Assembly (NCBI GenBank): GCA_964372275.1
Contig: CAYJRR010000031.1
Coordinates: forward strand, 1 to 38,788
Source: CAYJRR01 sp964372275 [NCBI: uncultured bacterium]
Lineage (GTDB): Bacteria > CAYJRR01
Reading direction: 5' to 3'
DNA: 38,788 nucleotides
The notes beneath the pieces are model-generated. The model was not told the DNA's origin, did no database searches, and saw only the letters and a list, made by a program, of their open reading frames with translations. A program made the translations under genes and the position numbers. Below, one piece after another: positions 1 to 7,862 of the stretch; within the stretch, counting starts at the first letter, position 1, and each line of letters opens with the position of its first letter.

Positions 1-341
1 AGGAGCGCCACCGCCTGCGACGACCGGCCGCCGTTCTCGCAGACGACGGCGAGCTGCCGATCGCGGACCGGCTCCAGCTCCGGCAGGCGCCTTCCGAGCT
101 CTCCGAGAGGGTGGTTGAGGGCGAAGGGGATGTGACCGGCGCGGAACTCCTGCGGGGTGCGCACGTCGACGACGATCACGTGGTAGGGGTCCTGGCCGAT
201 CCGGCGCGAGAGCTCCTCCACGCTCATCGTCCCGTCGAGGTTCTCCGCCTCGCGCGACAGCATCCACCCGATCCCGCCGACGATCGCGAGCGGGATCAGG
301 GCGTAGAGGACCTTGTGCAGCACGCGGGAACCGGCGGCCAC
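1..341 (-). CDS. Membrane-anchored rhodanese-like domain protein (3' end outside window)
   Basis: The 113 visible residues begin with a short basic segment, then one membrane helix (about residues 11-28), then a rhodanese fold (PF00581 type). The fold shows VVDVRTPQEF followed by GHIPFALNHP, and the active-site loop CENGGRS with Cys101 as the expected sulfur-accepting residue. The C-terminal part lies beyond base 1. Rhodanese domains carry persulfide sulfur on this Cys; a single-domain anchored protein of this kind usually serves sulfur transfer or redox chemistry at the membrane, but the partner is not visible. The GTG start was chosen because it directly precedes the basic/hydrophobic anchor and has a TATAGT box eight bases upstream. 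No ribosome binding site is seen, so the message may be leaderless. The next gene on the same strand, a lipase, is separated from it by a palindromic terminator. Confidence 0.85.
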   Translation of the reverse strand, partial: MAAGSRVLHKVLYALIPLAIVGGIGWMLSREAENLDGTMSVEELSRRIGQDPYHVIVVDVRTPQEFRAGHIPFALNHPLGELGRRLPELEPVRDRQLAVVCENGGRSSQAVAL

Positions 342-349
342 GGCGGGGG

Positions 350-358
350 ACTATAGCA
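350..358 (-). promoter_or_regulatory. Extended -10 box of the rhodanese gene, leaderless type
   Basis: On the minus strand the sequence reads TGC-TATAGT, then eight bases, then the GTG start. This matches an extended sigma70-type -10 and would put the transcription start at or within one or two bases of the start codon. No clear -35 is visible. Confidence 0.5.
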
Positions 359-419
359 GGGCGGGGGCGGGTCGGGGAGAAGGCGGGGGATGCGACCGCG
401 GATGGAAGAAGAAGATCGA

Positions 420-480
420 GAATTGGAAATTGGAAATGGAAAACCGACAACGGCAGCGTGCGACTCCGTCATTGTCGGTG
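420..480 (-). terminator. Palindrome family 1, copy A: terminator of the lipase gene
   Basis: ACCGACAA (443-450) pairs with TTGTCGGT (472-479). Read on the minus strand, the hairpin is followed by a T-rich run of TTTTCCATTTCCAATTT character, so it looks like an intrinsic terminator. The stop codon of the lipase lies inside the hairpin. The A-rich arm carries the 7-base TTGGAAA microrepeat seen in copy C; the opposite outer arm is missing, so this is a decayed or one-sided copy. Confidence 0.6.
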
Positions 481-1386
481 CGGGTCCCGCCTCCACTCCT
501 CGCGTCGGTTCTGGAGCCAGTTGCGCAGGAACCGGCGGCGCGCCTCCTCGACCTCCTCCGGCGTCCACCGCGGCTGCTCGCTCCGCAGAAGCTCGGCGAT
601 CCGCTCGGCGGCGCGGCGGCTGCGCATCACGGTGAAGTGGAGGGTGCGCAGCTGGATCGCCGGAATCCCCTGCGCGCGCAGGTCGGGGGGCCACTGGGTG
701 TCGTCGCTGACGACGAAGTCCCCCGCCCCCCCGCCGTCGCCGATCACGCAGACGAACTTGACGTGGTCCGGGATCCGCTTCCCGGCGCGCTCGCGCAGGT
801 AGATCGCCCGCGCGCCCGTCTCGAGCGAATGGAGGAACGAGCCCTGCGCGTGGTGCAGGTTCGGGTTGGCGTGCGCGATCGGCGCGCCGCGGTTCGGTGA
901 GCAGACCTGGATCACGGCGGTGACGGGGGAGTCGGGGAACTCCTCGACGAAGTGGCGCGCGATCAGCCCTCCCGCGCTGTGTCCCACCAGCGCGATTTCG
1001 GAAAACCCCAGCGCGCGCAGCCGCTCGACCGCGTCCCGGAGCTCCGGAAGGGCGGCGACCTGCTCCACCGCGACGGTCTGACCGTAGGCGAAGGCGAAGA
1101 CGTCGGCCTCGGTTCCGAGCGTCTCGACCAGGCGGCTGCCCGGCTCCTGCCACTCCTGCAGCTCGGCCCGGCGGGTGTGCCGCGCGCTCACCGGATGCGG
1201 ACGGAAGCCGTGGATCAGCAGGACGGCGAGCGTCTCGTCCGGGGAGCGGCCGAAGGCGATCTCCGGCGGGTGGACCTGGACGAACTTCGTCTCCACCCGC
1301 GTGCGCGGCGCCTCGACCGCCGAAGCGACGCCCCGACCGGCCACCGGCAACGCGAGAAGCAACGCGACGGGGATGGCTCGGCGCAT
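469..1386 (-). CDS. Secreted alpha/beta-hydrolase, lipase-like
   Basis: A 305-residue protein with a signal peptide (MRRAIPVALLLALPVAG, cleavage near residue 23). The mature part has an alpha/beta-hydrolase core: LLIHGF (57-61) as the oxyanion region, nucleophile elbow GHSAGG with Ser137, a candidate acid Asp in VSDDTQW (about 228-229) and a candidate base His250 in TLHF. This pattern fits triacylglycerol lipases/esterases acting outside the cytoplasm; the substrate cannot be told. The frame stays open upstream through the palindromic repeat at 1401-1486, but the ATG at 1386 directly precedes a good signal peptide and was chosen. The last few codons and the stop overlap the hairpin of copy A. 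No Shine-Dalgarno or TAnnnT box is obvious upstream. It lies downstream of the acyl-CoA dehydrogenase, separated from it by terminator copy B. Confidence 0.8.
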   Translation of the reverse strand: MRRAIPVALLLALPVAGRGVASAVEAPRTRVETKFVQVHPPEIAFGRSPDETLAVLLIHGFRPHPVSARHTRRAELQEWQEPGSRLVETLGTEADVFAFAYGQTVAVEQVAALPELRDAVERLRALGFSEIALVGHSAGGLIARHFVEEFPDSPVTAVIQVCSPNRGAPIAHANPNLHHAQGSFLHSLETGARAIYLRERAGKRIPDHVKFVCVIGDGGGAGDFVVSDDTQWPPDLRAQGIPAIQLRTLHFTVMRSRRAAERIAELLRSEQPRWTPEEVEEARRRFLRNWLQNRREEWRRDPHRQ

Positions 1387-1400
1387 CGGAAGGGAATCAG

Positions 1401-1486
1401 ATTGAAAATGGAAAATGGAAAACCGGCCAATGGAAAATGACCGGCCGTCGGCCGGTTTTCCATTTTTCATTTTCCATTCTCACATT
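1401..1486 (-). terminator. Palindrome family 1, copy B: terminator of the acyl-CoA dehydrogenase gene
   Basis: Arms 1401-1428 and 1450-1477 form a 28-bp inverted repeat with two mismatches, built of TGGAAAA microrepeats closing on ACCGGCC/GGCCGGT. On the minus strand the hairpin is followed by TTTTCC-type T-rich sequence just after the dehydrogenase stop. Bases 1401-1440 are identical to 13986-14025 (copy E), which proves a dispersed repeat rather than chance low complexity. Confidence 0.7.
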
Positions 1487-1488
1487 TC

Positions 1489-2640
1489 TCAGATCCCTTC
1501 CAGCTTCGCGACGATCTCCTTCATGATCTCGCTCGTCCCGCCGCCGATGGTGAGCAGGCGCGCGTCGGTCCAGGCGCGGGAGATGTCGTATTCGGTCATG
1601 TAGCCGTAGCCGCCGTGGAGCTGCTGGCAGTCGTAGGCGACCTTCTGCATCAGGTCGCAGGCGACGAGCTTGGCCATGCTGATCTCCTTCACCGCCGGCC
1701 GACCCCCTTTGAGCTTCTCCCGGTTGTAGAGCTCGCAGGCGAGGTAGGTGAGCTGCTGCGCCGCCTCGGCGTTCGCCAGGTGCTCGACCAGCTTGTGTCG
1801 CCACACCTGGTACTTGATGAGCTGCTTCCCGAACGCCTCGCGCTGTTTCGCGTATTCGATCGCCTCCTTGAGCATCCGCTTCATCCCGGCGCTGGCGGCG
1901 ACGGCGGCGATCAGCCGTTCCGATTGGAAGTTGTTCATCAGGTAGATGAACCCCATGTTCTCCTGCCCGAGCAGGTAGCGCGCGGGGATCTTGCAGTCCT
2001 GGAAGGCGAGCTCGGCGGTGTCGGAGGCCTTGTTGCCGATCTTCTTCAGCTTCTTTCCGACCGAAAATCCCTTGGTGTCGGTCGGGAAGAGGAGGATCGA
2101 GATCCCGCCGAAGCCGACATCGCCGGTGCGCACCATCAGCGTGATGAAGTCGGCGCGGGTCCCGTTGGTGATGAAGGTCTTGGCGCCGTTGATCACGTAG
2201 TCGCCGCCCACGCGGCGCGCGACCGTCCGCAGGTTGGCCACGTCACTGCCGACGTACGGCTCGGAGACGCCAAGCGCGGCGATCCGCTCCCCTTTGATCG
2301 CCGGGGCCAGGAACTCGGCCTTCTGCTCCCGGGTGCCGAGGTCGTTGATCACGGGTGTCGCCATGTCGCTCTGCACCATCAGCGCCATGTTGACGCCGGC
2401 GTTCTTGGAGTAGGTGAGCGATTCGGCGTAGGCGACGGTGTACCAGTAGTCGAGGCCGCTGCCGCCGAACTCCGGATCGAAGCGGATCCCGAGCAGTCCG
2501 AGGTCCCCCGCCTTCTTGAAGATCTCGCGCGGGAAGATCTCCTCTTCGTCCCACCGTTCGGCGTGGGGGGCGATCTCCTTTTCGGCGAACTCGCGGACGG
2601 TCTTGCGCAGCGCTTCGTGTTCCGGGGTGAACTCGATCAT
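1489..2640 (-). CDS. Acyl-CoA dehydrogenase
   Basis: A 383-residue protein of full family length. It has the N-terminal helical domain, the middle beta domain ([16 protein letters not shown], then [12 protein letters not shown]) and the C-terminal FAD-binding helices ([16 protein letters not shown], then LHGGYGYM). It should oxidise an acyl-CoA to the 2-enoyl-CoA with FAD, passing electrons to ETF. The Glu found near the C-terminus of MCAD/SCAD-type enzymes is absent (IGGGTSEIM). Glu241 in FQSERL lies where isovaleryl-CoA and long-chain dehydrogenases carry their catalytic base, so a branched- or long-chain substrate is likelier. A good GGAGG precedes the ATG. A TetR-type operator candidate at 2701-2716 fits acyl-CoA-responsive control. 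No other beta-oxidation gene is nearby. Confidence 0.93.
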   Translation of the reverse strand: MIEFTPEHEALRKTVREFAEKEIAPHAERWDEEEIFPREIFKKAGDLGLLGIRFDPEFGGSGLDYWYTVAYAESLTYSKNAGVNMALMVQSDMATPVINDLGTREQKAEFLAPAIKGERIAALGVSEPYVGSDVANLRTVARRVGGDYVINGAKTFITNGTRADFITLMVRTGDVGFGGISILLFPTDTKGFSVGKKLKKIGNKASDTAELAFQDCKIPARYLLGQENMGFIYLMNNFQSERLIAAVAASAGMKRMLKEAIEYAKQREAFGKQLIKYQVWRHKLVEHLANAEAAQQLTYLACELYNREKLKGGRPAVKEISMAKLVACDLMQKVAYDCQQLHGGYGYMTEYDISRAWTDARLLTIGGGTSEIMKEIVAKLEGI

Positions 2641-2700
2641 CGAACGCCTCCGAGAAAGTGCGGAAGCCTACCGTATCCGCGTCCCGCGCCGCAATGATGA

Positions 2701-2716
2701 TTGATAGTTCAGTCAA
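2701..2716. promoter_or_regulatory. Candidate TetR-family operator upstream of the acyl-CoA dehydrogenase
   Basis: The inverted repeat TTGATAGTTCAGTCAA has TTGA/TCAA ends and a near-symmetric centre. It lies 60 bp before the dehydrogenase ATG and 55 bp before the divergent small gene. Read on the minus strand it begins with TTGACT, a good -35. Fatty-acid and branched-chain degradation genes are commonly controlled by TetR-type repressors bound at such sites. No regulator gene is in the window. Confidence 0.35.
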
Positions 2717-2770
2717 CTTCCGGGGTTGCCGGGGCGATTCCGGAACCCTACTCGAAAGGGACGTCCGCCG

Positions 2771-3061
2771 ATGAAGAGGAAGAGGAACCGACCGGCCAGC
2801 GCCGAAACGATCGCCCGCCGACGTTGGGGGCGGGTCCGGATCCTGCTCGGGGGGCGCGCGCTCCCCGAGCGCCGCACGCGACCGCGCGTCCCTCGAGGGC
2901 CGGGAACGGTCGCCGAGCGGCGCCTGGTCGCGCGCATCCTCGGACGCCAGCCCGTCGGCGCCGAGCTCGTCGATGCGATCAAGCTGCTGCGCGCCGGCGT
3001 GAAGCTCAAGGAGCGCGAGATCACCGAGCGCCTCGACGCGCTCCTCCGCCCCGAGACCTAG
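2771..3061 (+). CDS. Small basic protein of unknown function
   Basis: A 96-residue, Arg-rich protein beginning MKRKRNRPASAET. The N-terminal half is strongly basic. The C-terminal half (VGAELVDAIKLLRAGVKLKEREITERLDAL) looks like two amphipathic helices. I do not recognise a family. The ATG at 2771 is preceded by AAAGGGAC at usable distance; an ATG at 2726 in the same frame would add 15 residues and lies nearer the operator. The stop overlaps the stop of the convergent neighbour by four bases (CTAG). Its charge suggests nucleic-acid or ribosome association, which is inference only. Confidence 0.5.
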   Translation: MKRKRNRPASAETIARRRWGRVRILLGGRALPERRTRPRVPRGPGTVAERRLVARILGRQPVGAELVDAIKLLRAGVKLKEREITERLDALLRPET

Positions 3062-3711
3062 ATCGTCCAGTGGTCGGTCACCAGGCCGACGACCGTCCAC
3101 TTCCCGCCGACCTTCTCCAGCACGACGTTCACGCTCTGCCAGTCCATCCCGGTGTAGTCGTGCGGAGCGTCGGAGCGGCGACCTTCGCTGCCGTGGCGGT
3201 GGAACTCGACGACCGTCGCGCCCGGAAAGTAGGACTCGACGTTGCGGAGGGTGTTGCCGCGGACGACCGGATTGTTCACGTTGACCTCCTGCGCCTTCAG
3301 GAAGCCGTGCGCGCCAATCTTCTGGGCGAGGTAGTCCTTGGGCGTCATCTCCATCGCGAATCCGCTGCCGTCGGCGTAGCCCCACAGATAGAGGTTCGAG
3401 TCCTCGCCGAAGCGCGCGATCTCGGCCGGCGCGAAGACCCGGTACTCGTCGCGGACGTAGACGTACGGGGAGAAACGGATCCCCTTGGTCGGGTGGGCGA
3501 ACGCCGACAGCGTCGCGAAGTCGCCGTCCTGGACCGCCTTCACCACCTGCTCCGCCATCGTCCGTTCGGACGACAGCGGCGCGAGGTCGGCGAGCAGCCG
3601 GTCGACGAGGTCGGTCGTGGCGTCGCACGACCCGGCGAGCGGCGACGCGTGCGCGGAAAAGGAGAGGAGAGCGGCGAATGCGGCGGCGGTGACGGCAAGG
3701 CGCGTCTTCAT
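3058..3711 (-). CDS. Secreted protein of unknown function ending in WTI
   Basis: A 217-residue protein with a clear signal peptide (MKTRLAVTAAAFAALLSFSAHA). The mature part has a conserved-looking layout: TKGIRFSPYVYV, LWGYADGSGFAMEMTPKDYL, NNPVVRGNTLRNVESYFPGA, VVEFHRHG, GMDWQSVNVVLE, and the ending VVGLVTDHWTI. This resembles a secreted/lipoprotein family widespread in Firmicutes whose members also end in DQWTI and which has no assigned function; the link is from memory, not a search. Residues around DGDFATLSAFAHPTKG recall NTF2-like folds, but this is uncertain. The start was chosen at the ATG directly before the signal peptide. The gene is convergent with the small basic protein. Confidence 0.65.
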   Translation of the reverse strand: MKTRLAVTAAAFAALLSFSAHASPLAGSCDATTDLVDRLLADLAPLSSERTMAEQVVKAVQDGDFATLSAFAHPTKGIRFSPYVYVRDEYRVFAPAEIARFGEDSNLYLWGYADGSGFAMEMTPKDYLAQKIGAHGFLKAQEVNVNNPVVRGNTLRNVESYFPGATVVEFHRHGSEGRRSDAPHDYTGMDWQSVNVVLEKVGGKWTVVGLVTDHWTI

Positions 3712-3800
3712 GGCGAGGGTCCCCCCGGGGTTGGTGTTTTCGAATGGGCGGGGCCGCCGTGCAGCGAGCGTGCCGCGGCGAGGGGGCGCGCAAGTGCTTG

Positions 3801-3816
3801 ATGAACGGATGTTCAT
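3801..3816. promoter_or_regulatory. Candidate operator: perfect 6-bp inverted repeat
   Basis: ATGAAC-GGAT-GTTCAT is a perfect dyad with a four-base spacer, a typical layout for TetR-family binding sites. It lies 90 bp upstream of the secreted WTI protein and about 190 bp upstream of the divergent ygiQ gene. It is an AT-richer island in very GC-rich sequence. Confidence 0.3.
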
Positions 3817-3885
3817 TTCGGGCGAGGGAAGGGGGCGCGTCACGGGGAATCCAGGGGAATGGGCGCAGGTGGGAGAACGATGTCT

Positions 3886-3956
3886 CGGATCGGACCGGAT
3901 CGGATCCGATCCGACACGGATACCGATTCCGATATCGATCCGAGTCGAGTCGGTTT
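3886..3956. repeat. GATC-dense palindromic tract, copy 1
   Basis: About 70 bases made almost entirely of CGGATC, CCGATC, GGATCC and CGATTC units, with five GATC sites in about 50 bases. It closely resembles 30428-30504, sharing CGGATCCGATCCGAC and the block CGGATAC(C/G)GATTCCGAT followed by GATCCGAGTCG. It lies in the 297-base gap before ygiQ, where nothing else but the dyad at 3801 is visible. Confidence 0.5.
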
Positions 3957-4008
3957 GCCGCGGACCACCCCGATCGCGTAGACTTCGGCGTTTCGACCGG
4001 CTTCGTCG

Positions 4009-5877
4009 ATGCGATCCCCTCTCCCCCAGCCCACCTTCCTCCCCGTCTCCATCCAGGAGGGGGAGGCCCTCGGTTGGCTGCCGTTCGACGTGGTGCTCGT
4101 CTCCGGCGACGCCTACGTCGATCACCCGGCCTTCGGGACGGCGGTGATCGGGCGGTGGCTGGTGTCGCTCGGATACAGCGTGGGGATCCTCGACCAGCCC
4201 GACTGGCGGGGGGCCGAGGCGTTCCGGCGTCTCGGGCGGCCGTCCCTCTACTTCGGCGTCACCGCCGGGGTGATGGACTCGATGATCAACAAGTACACGG
4301 CGCAGAAGAGGCCGCGGTCGGAGGATCTCTACAGCCCGGGGGGGGAGCCCAATCGCCGTCCGGACCGCGCGTCGATCGTCTACGCCAACCGGCTGCGGGA
4401 GGCCTACCGCGACGTGCCGGTGGTCCTGGGCGGCGTCGAAGCGTCGCTTCGGCGCCTCGCGCACTACGACTACTGGGACGACAAGGTCCGGCGCTCGGTG
4501 CTGCTCGACGCGAAGTGCGATCTGCTCGTCTACGGGATGGCGGAGGAGACGATCGCCGACGTGACCCGGATCGTCGACGAGGGGCGGAAAGGACCGTGGG
4601 CGGAGACGGCTCGCCGGCTTCGGGCGCTACGGGGGACGGCGTCGGTGATCGGCTCGCGCGACGAGGCGCCGGAAGGGGCGATCGAACTGCCGCCCTACGA
4701 GGTGGTCTCGTCCGACCGCGCCGCGTACGCGCGTGCCTCGCGCAAGTTCCACCTCGAGACCAACCCGCTCAACGCCCGGCCGCTGATCCAGGGACACGGG
4801 AACCGGTTCGTGCTGGTCCAGCCGCCGCCGCTGCCGCTCGAGGAGAGGGCGATCGACCGCGTCTACGAGCTGCCGTTCCGCCGCGCGGCGCATCCCTCCT
4901 ACACGAGCCCCGTCCCGGCGCTCGAACCGGTGAAGTTCTCGGTGACGATGATGCGCGGCTGTTTCGGCGGCTGCTCGTTCTGCTCGATCACCGAGCACGA
5001 GGGTCGCGCCATCCAGAGCCGCTCCGAGGGTTCGATCCTCAAGGAGATCGCGTCGCTCCGGGACCTTCCGGGCTTCACCGGCGTCGTCTCCGACATCGGG
5101 GGGCCGACCGCGAACATGTGGCGGATGCGCTGCACGCTCGACACGGCGGAGAAGACCTGCCGTCGGCTGTCATGCGTGCATCCGAAAGTCTGCCGTCACC
5201 TCGGGGTGGAGGAGCCGCAGCGGGAGCTGGTGCAGCTGATGCGAAAGAGCCGGGACGTTCCGGGCGTGAAGAAGGTGCTGGTCGCCTCCGGCGTCCGCTA
5301 CGACCTCGCCGTGAAGTCCCCCGAGTACATGAAGGAGCTGACGCAGCACCACGTCGGCGGCCACCTCAAGATCGCGCCGGAGCACGTGAGCGCGAGCGTC
5401 CTCGACGCGATGAAGAAGCCGGTCCCCGAGGCGTACGAACAGTTCGAGCGGATGTTCGAGCGCTACAGCCGCGAGGCGGGGAAGAAGCAGTATCTCGTCC
5501 CGTACTTCATCGGGGCCCATCCGGGGTCCCGGGTGGAGGAGATGATCGAGCTGGCGGTCTGGCTCAAGCGGCGCGGATTCCGGCTGCGGCAGGTGCAGGA
5601 CTTCCAGCCGACGCCGATGACGCTCGCTTCCGCCATGTTCCACACCGGCGTGAATCCGGCCAACTTGAAGCCGGTCTACGTGGCGCGTTCCCTGAAGGAG
5701 AAGCGCCTGCAGAAGGCGTTCCTCCGTTACCACGATCCGCAGAACTACTGGACGGTGAAACAGGCGCTGCTCGACCACGGCCGGGGCGATCTGATCGGCT
5801 ACCACAAGACCGCCCTGTTGCCGCCGCGCCCCCCGGCCGGCGCCGACTCCGCCGCCGGGGCCACCCCGCGCGCCTAA
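4009..5877 (+). CDS. ygiQ: YgiQ family radical SAM protein
   Basis: A 622-residue protein of the YgiQ (UPF0313) family. The N-terminal domain shows DVVLVSGDAYVDHPAFGTAVIGRWL and later VVLGGVEASLRRLAHYDYWDDKVRRSV. The radical SAM core has the cluster motif Cys318-x3-Cys322-x2-Cys325 (CFGGCSFC) followed by ITEHEGRAIQSRSEGSILKEI. The C-terminal part carries HLKIAPEHVS and VQDFQPTPMTLASAMFHTG. The reaction is unknown for the family; it should bind a [4Fe-4S] cluster and SAM in the cytoplasm. The ATG at 4009 begins close to the family's usual N-terminus. No strong ribosome binding site is seen; a TAGACT box lies about 24 bases upstream. The gene is somewhat shorter than E. coli YgiQ (739 residues). 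The next gene is convergent, 12 bases away. Confidence 0.93.
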   Translation: MRSPLPQPTFLPVSIQEGEALGWLPFDVVLVSGDAYVDHPAFGTAVIGRWLVSLGYSVGILDQPDWRGAEAFRRLGRPSLYFGVTAGVMDSMINKYTAQKRPRSEDLYSPGGEPNRRPDRASIVYANRLREAYRDVPVVLGGVEASLRRLAHYDYWDDKVRRSVLLDAKCDLLVYGMAEETIADVTRIVDEGRKGPWAETARRLRALRGTASVIGSRDEAPEGAIELPPYEVVSSDRAAYARASRKFHLETNPLNARPLIQGHGNRFVLVQPPPLPLEERAIDRVYELPFRRAAHPSYTSPVPALEPVKFSVTMMRGCFGGCSFCSITEHEGRAIQSRSEGSILKEIASLRDLPGFTGVVSDIGGPTANMWRMRCTLDTAEKTCRRLSCVHPKVCRHLGVEEPQRELVQLMRKSRDVPGVKKVLVASGVRYDLAVKSPEYMKELTQHHVGGHLKIAPEHVSASVLDAMKKPVPEAYEQFERMFERYSREAGKKQYLVPYFIGAHPGSRVEEMIELAVWLKRRGFRLRQVQDFQPTPMTLASAMFHTGVNPANLKPVYVARSLKEKRLQKAFLRYHDPQNYWTVKQALLDHGRGDLIGYHKTALLPPRPPAGADSAAGATPRA

Positions 5878-5889
5878 CGGGTCGGAGGA

Positions 5890-6327
5890 TCAACGGCCGG
5901 GACGGGCGCGGGCCGGGGCCGACGCTTCGATCTCGCGGCCGAGCTCCTGCAGGAGGCGCGTCTGATCCGGCTGGAAGGTGCGGGCGAACGCCGCCGGGTC
6001 CTTCTGCGCCTTCTCGAGGATCTTGAACATCGCCTCCGGATCGCCGTTCGCCTGGGTCACCACGTTCTCCAGGATGCGCGCGGCCAGCTCGTAGAGACGC
6101 TGGGTGTTCTCGGCCGTGCCGGCGACGGCGCGCGCCACGTCGTCCGCCTCCTTCGCCTTGTCGCTCTCCTCGATCGCCACGCCGCGTTGCGACGGGCTGA
6201 CCAGGAGCTGCATCGTCTTCAACAGCGCCTCCTGCGAGGCGGCGTCAAGCTCCTGCGCGGTCGCGACCCCGGAGAGTGCGAGCGCGGCGGCGGTCAAGAG
6301 GGTGGCCGATCGGCGATCGATTCGCAT
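5890..6327 (-). CDS. Secreted helical protein of unknown function
   Basis: A 145-residue protein with a signal peptide (MRIDRRSATLLTAAALALSGVATA, cleavage after Ala24). The mature part appears all-helical and charged: SQEALLKTMQLLVS, DKAKEADDVARAVAG, TAENTQRLYELAARILENVV, ARTFQPDQTRLLQELGREIE. There are no cysteines and no recognisable domain. The C-terminus is Ala/Arg/Pro-rich. The ATG was chosen for the signal peptide; a TACGAT box lies 15 bases upstream and no ribosome binding site is clear. It is transcribed towards ygiQ. About 200 bases upstream (6328-6528) hold no gene that I can see. Confidence 0.6.
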   Translation of the reverse strand: MRIDRRSATLLTAAALALSGVATAQELDAASQEALLKTMQLLVSPSQRGVAIEESDKAKEADDVARAVAGTAENTQRLYELAARILENVVTQANGDPEAMFKILEKAQKDPAAFARTFQPDQTRLLQELGREIEASAPARARPGR

Positions 6328-6528
6328 GCCCGACGGTGATGCATCGTACGCGCCGGATCCCGGGGCCCCGGCCGGCGTCGAGAAATCCGCCGTGGATTCC
6401 GATCGGAACGACGGCGCATGTGGCCGGCCCGAAGGATGCTACGGGGCGATTCGAGTGACGTAGATCGTCGCTTCGCGGGCGCCGGCGTGCACCTCGGGGC
6501 GTCGCGGAGGCGCCGGTGGGCGATCCGG

Positions 6529-7803
6529 TCAAGCGGCCGGGACGCGGACGGCGGCCGCTTCGGCCGTCCCCTCCATCTCCACCACCTCGAAGAGCGGGAT
6601 GGTGCCGGTTCGTCCCCGCAGCGGCAGCGGGGGCATCGCCTTCAGGCTCGCCCCCGATCCGAGCACGGCGCGCACGTCGTCGGTGATCAGCAACGAGGTG
6701 CCCAGCTCCTTGTTGGCCGCCTCCACGCGCGAGGCGACGTTCACCACGTCGCCGATCGCCGTGTACTCCCGCCGGGCGCTCCCCAGGTCCCCGACCACCA
6801 CCTCGCCGGTGTGGATCCCGATCCCGATGCGCAGCCCAGGGAACCGCCCTTCGGACCGGATGCGGGCTTCGTCCAGGAGAAGCAGCCCCGCGCGCACCGC
6901 GCGCCGCGCCTGGTCGGCCTGCTCCTCCGGGGCCCCGAACAGCGCCATCAACCCGTCGCCGAGGAACTTGTTCACGATCCCGCCCTGCGACTGCACCACG
7001 GTGGCGAAGGCGTCGAGCGCCTCGGTGAGCATGGCGAACACCTCCTCCGGCTCCCGCGTCTCGGAGAACTTGGTGAAGCCGCGGATGTCGACGAACAGGA
7101 CGGTCACGGTGCGCCGCTCCGGGGCGAGCTTCAGATCCCCCGCCAGCACGCGCTTGACGACGCGCGCGTCGACGTAGGAGCCGAAGGTGGCGCGGACGCG
7201 CTCCTCGTGCGCGGCGGCGGCGATCTCGCGCGCCAGCGTGCGGGCGAGCATGAACCCCAGCACCCCGACCAGCAGGAGGATCGAATCGCGGAACAGGAGC
7301 TCCTGGTAGAAGCGTTCGGTCTCTACGTCGGACCCGGCGATGGCGAGACCTTCGACGCGGCGCAGCGCGTAGATGTAGATCGCGGTCTGCTGGGCGATCG
7401 CCATCCCCGACACGTAGAGGCACAGCGTCGGCCGAAGGCGCAGGCAGCTCATCGCCACCGCCAGGACGTAGATGTGCGGCGTGCTCGACGTGACCAGGAA
7501 GCTCGGACCGACCGAGGTGTCCAGCAGCATCACCACCGATGCGCACGAGACTTCGAGCGTGGAGCGGAACCAGGTCTTCGCGCCGTCGAGCGGGCGATCG
7601 TCGCGAAGCGCGTGGACGAAGGCGCCGGCGGCCACCACGGCGAAGGCGAGGATCCATCCTCCGGCCCTGGCTTCGACCGTCGCGATCCGCCAGAGGATCA
7701 CCACGATTCCGACCGCGGCGGTGGCCAGCGCCAGGCGGGCGATCACCCGTTCGTTGCGGAGCCTCGCACGCGCGATCGGATCGGAGCCGGTCGGAGGCTG
7801 CAT
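6529..7803 (-). CDS. Membrane class III adenylate/guanylate cyclase
   Basis: A 424-residue protein. Residues about 20-190 hold roughly six membrane helices (for example ALATAAVGIVVILW, ILAFAVVAAGAFVHAL, LLLVGVLGFMLA), followed by a linker and a class III cyclase domain (PF00211) from about 230 to 415. Metal-binding Asp239 (FVDIRGFT) and Asp283 (FLGDG) are present, as are Lys279 in VNKFLGDG and Asn355/Arg359 in DVVNVASRVE, so the domain should be active on ATP or GTP. The membrane part resembles MASE-type sensory domains, with an unknown signal. The ATG at 7803 was preferred to an upstream in-frame ATG at 7881, which would overlap the divergent lipoprotein. A TATCCT box lies 11 bases before it. 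Promoters for the two genes are back to back. Confidence 0.9.
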   Translation of the reverse strand: MQPPTGSDPIARARLRNERVIARLALATAAVGIVVILWRIATVEARAGGWILAFAVVAAGAFVHALRDDRPLDGAKTWFRSTLEVSCASVVMLLDTSVGPSFLVTSSTPHIYVLAVAMSCLRLRPTLCLYVSGMAIAQQTAIYIYALRRVEGLAIAGSDVETERFYQELLFRDSILLLVGVLGFMLARTLAREIAAAAHEERVRATFGSYVDARVVKRVLAGDLKLAPERRTVTVLFVDIRGFTKFSETREPEEVFAMLTEALDAFATVVQSQGGIVNKFLGDGLMALFGAPEEQADQARRAVRAGLLLLDEARIRSEGRFPGLRIGIGIHTGEVVVGDLGSARREYTAIGDVVNVASRVEAANKELGTSLLITDDVRAVLGSGASLKAMPPLPLRGRTGTIPLFEVVEMEGTAEAAAVRVPAA

Positions 7804-7814
7804 CCTAGGGGCAA

Positions 7815-7820
7815 AGGATA
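7815..7820 (-). promoter_or_regulatory. -10 box of the cyclase gene
   Basis: TATCCT on the minus strand, 11 bases before the ATG, preceded by GTG. It would give a leader of only about four or five bases. No ribosome binding site is present. Confidence 0.35.
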
Positions 7821-7850
7821 CACCCGTGGCGCCGGCGTCCGGTGGGCGAG

Positions 7851-7856
7851 TACACT
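7851..7856 (+). promoter_or_regulatory. -10 box of the divergent lipoprotein gene, leaderless type
   Basis: TACACT lies six bases before the ATG at 7863, too close for a ribosome binding site between them. A transcript starting the usual six or seven bases downstream would begin at the ATG. Confidence 0.4.
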
Positions 7857-7862
7857 TTCTCC

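Noticed and set aside
390-900. Plus-strand open frames opposite the lipase gene
   Set aside because: They have no family features, and the minus-strand lipase has a signal peptide and catalytic motif.
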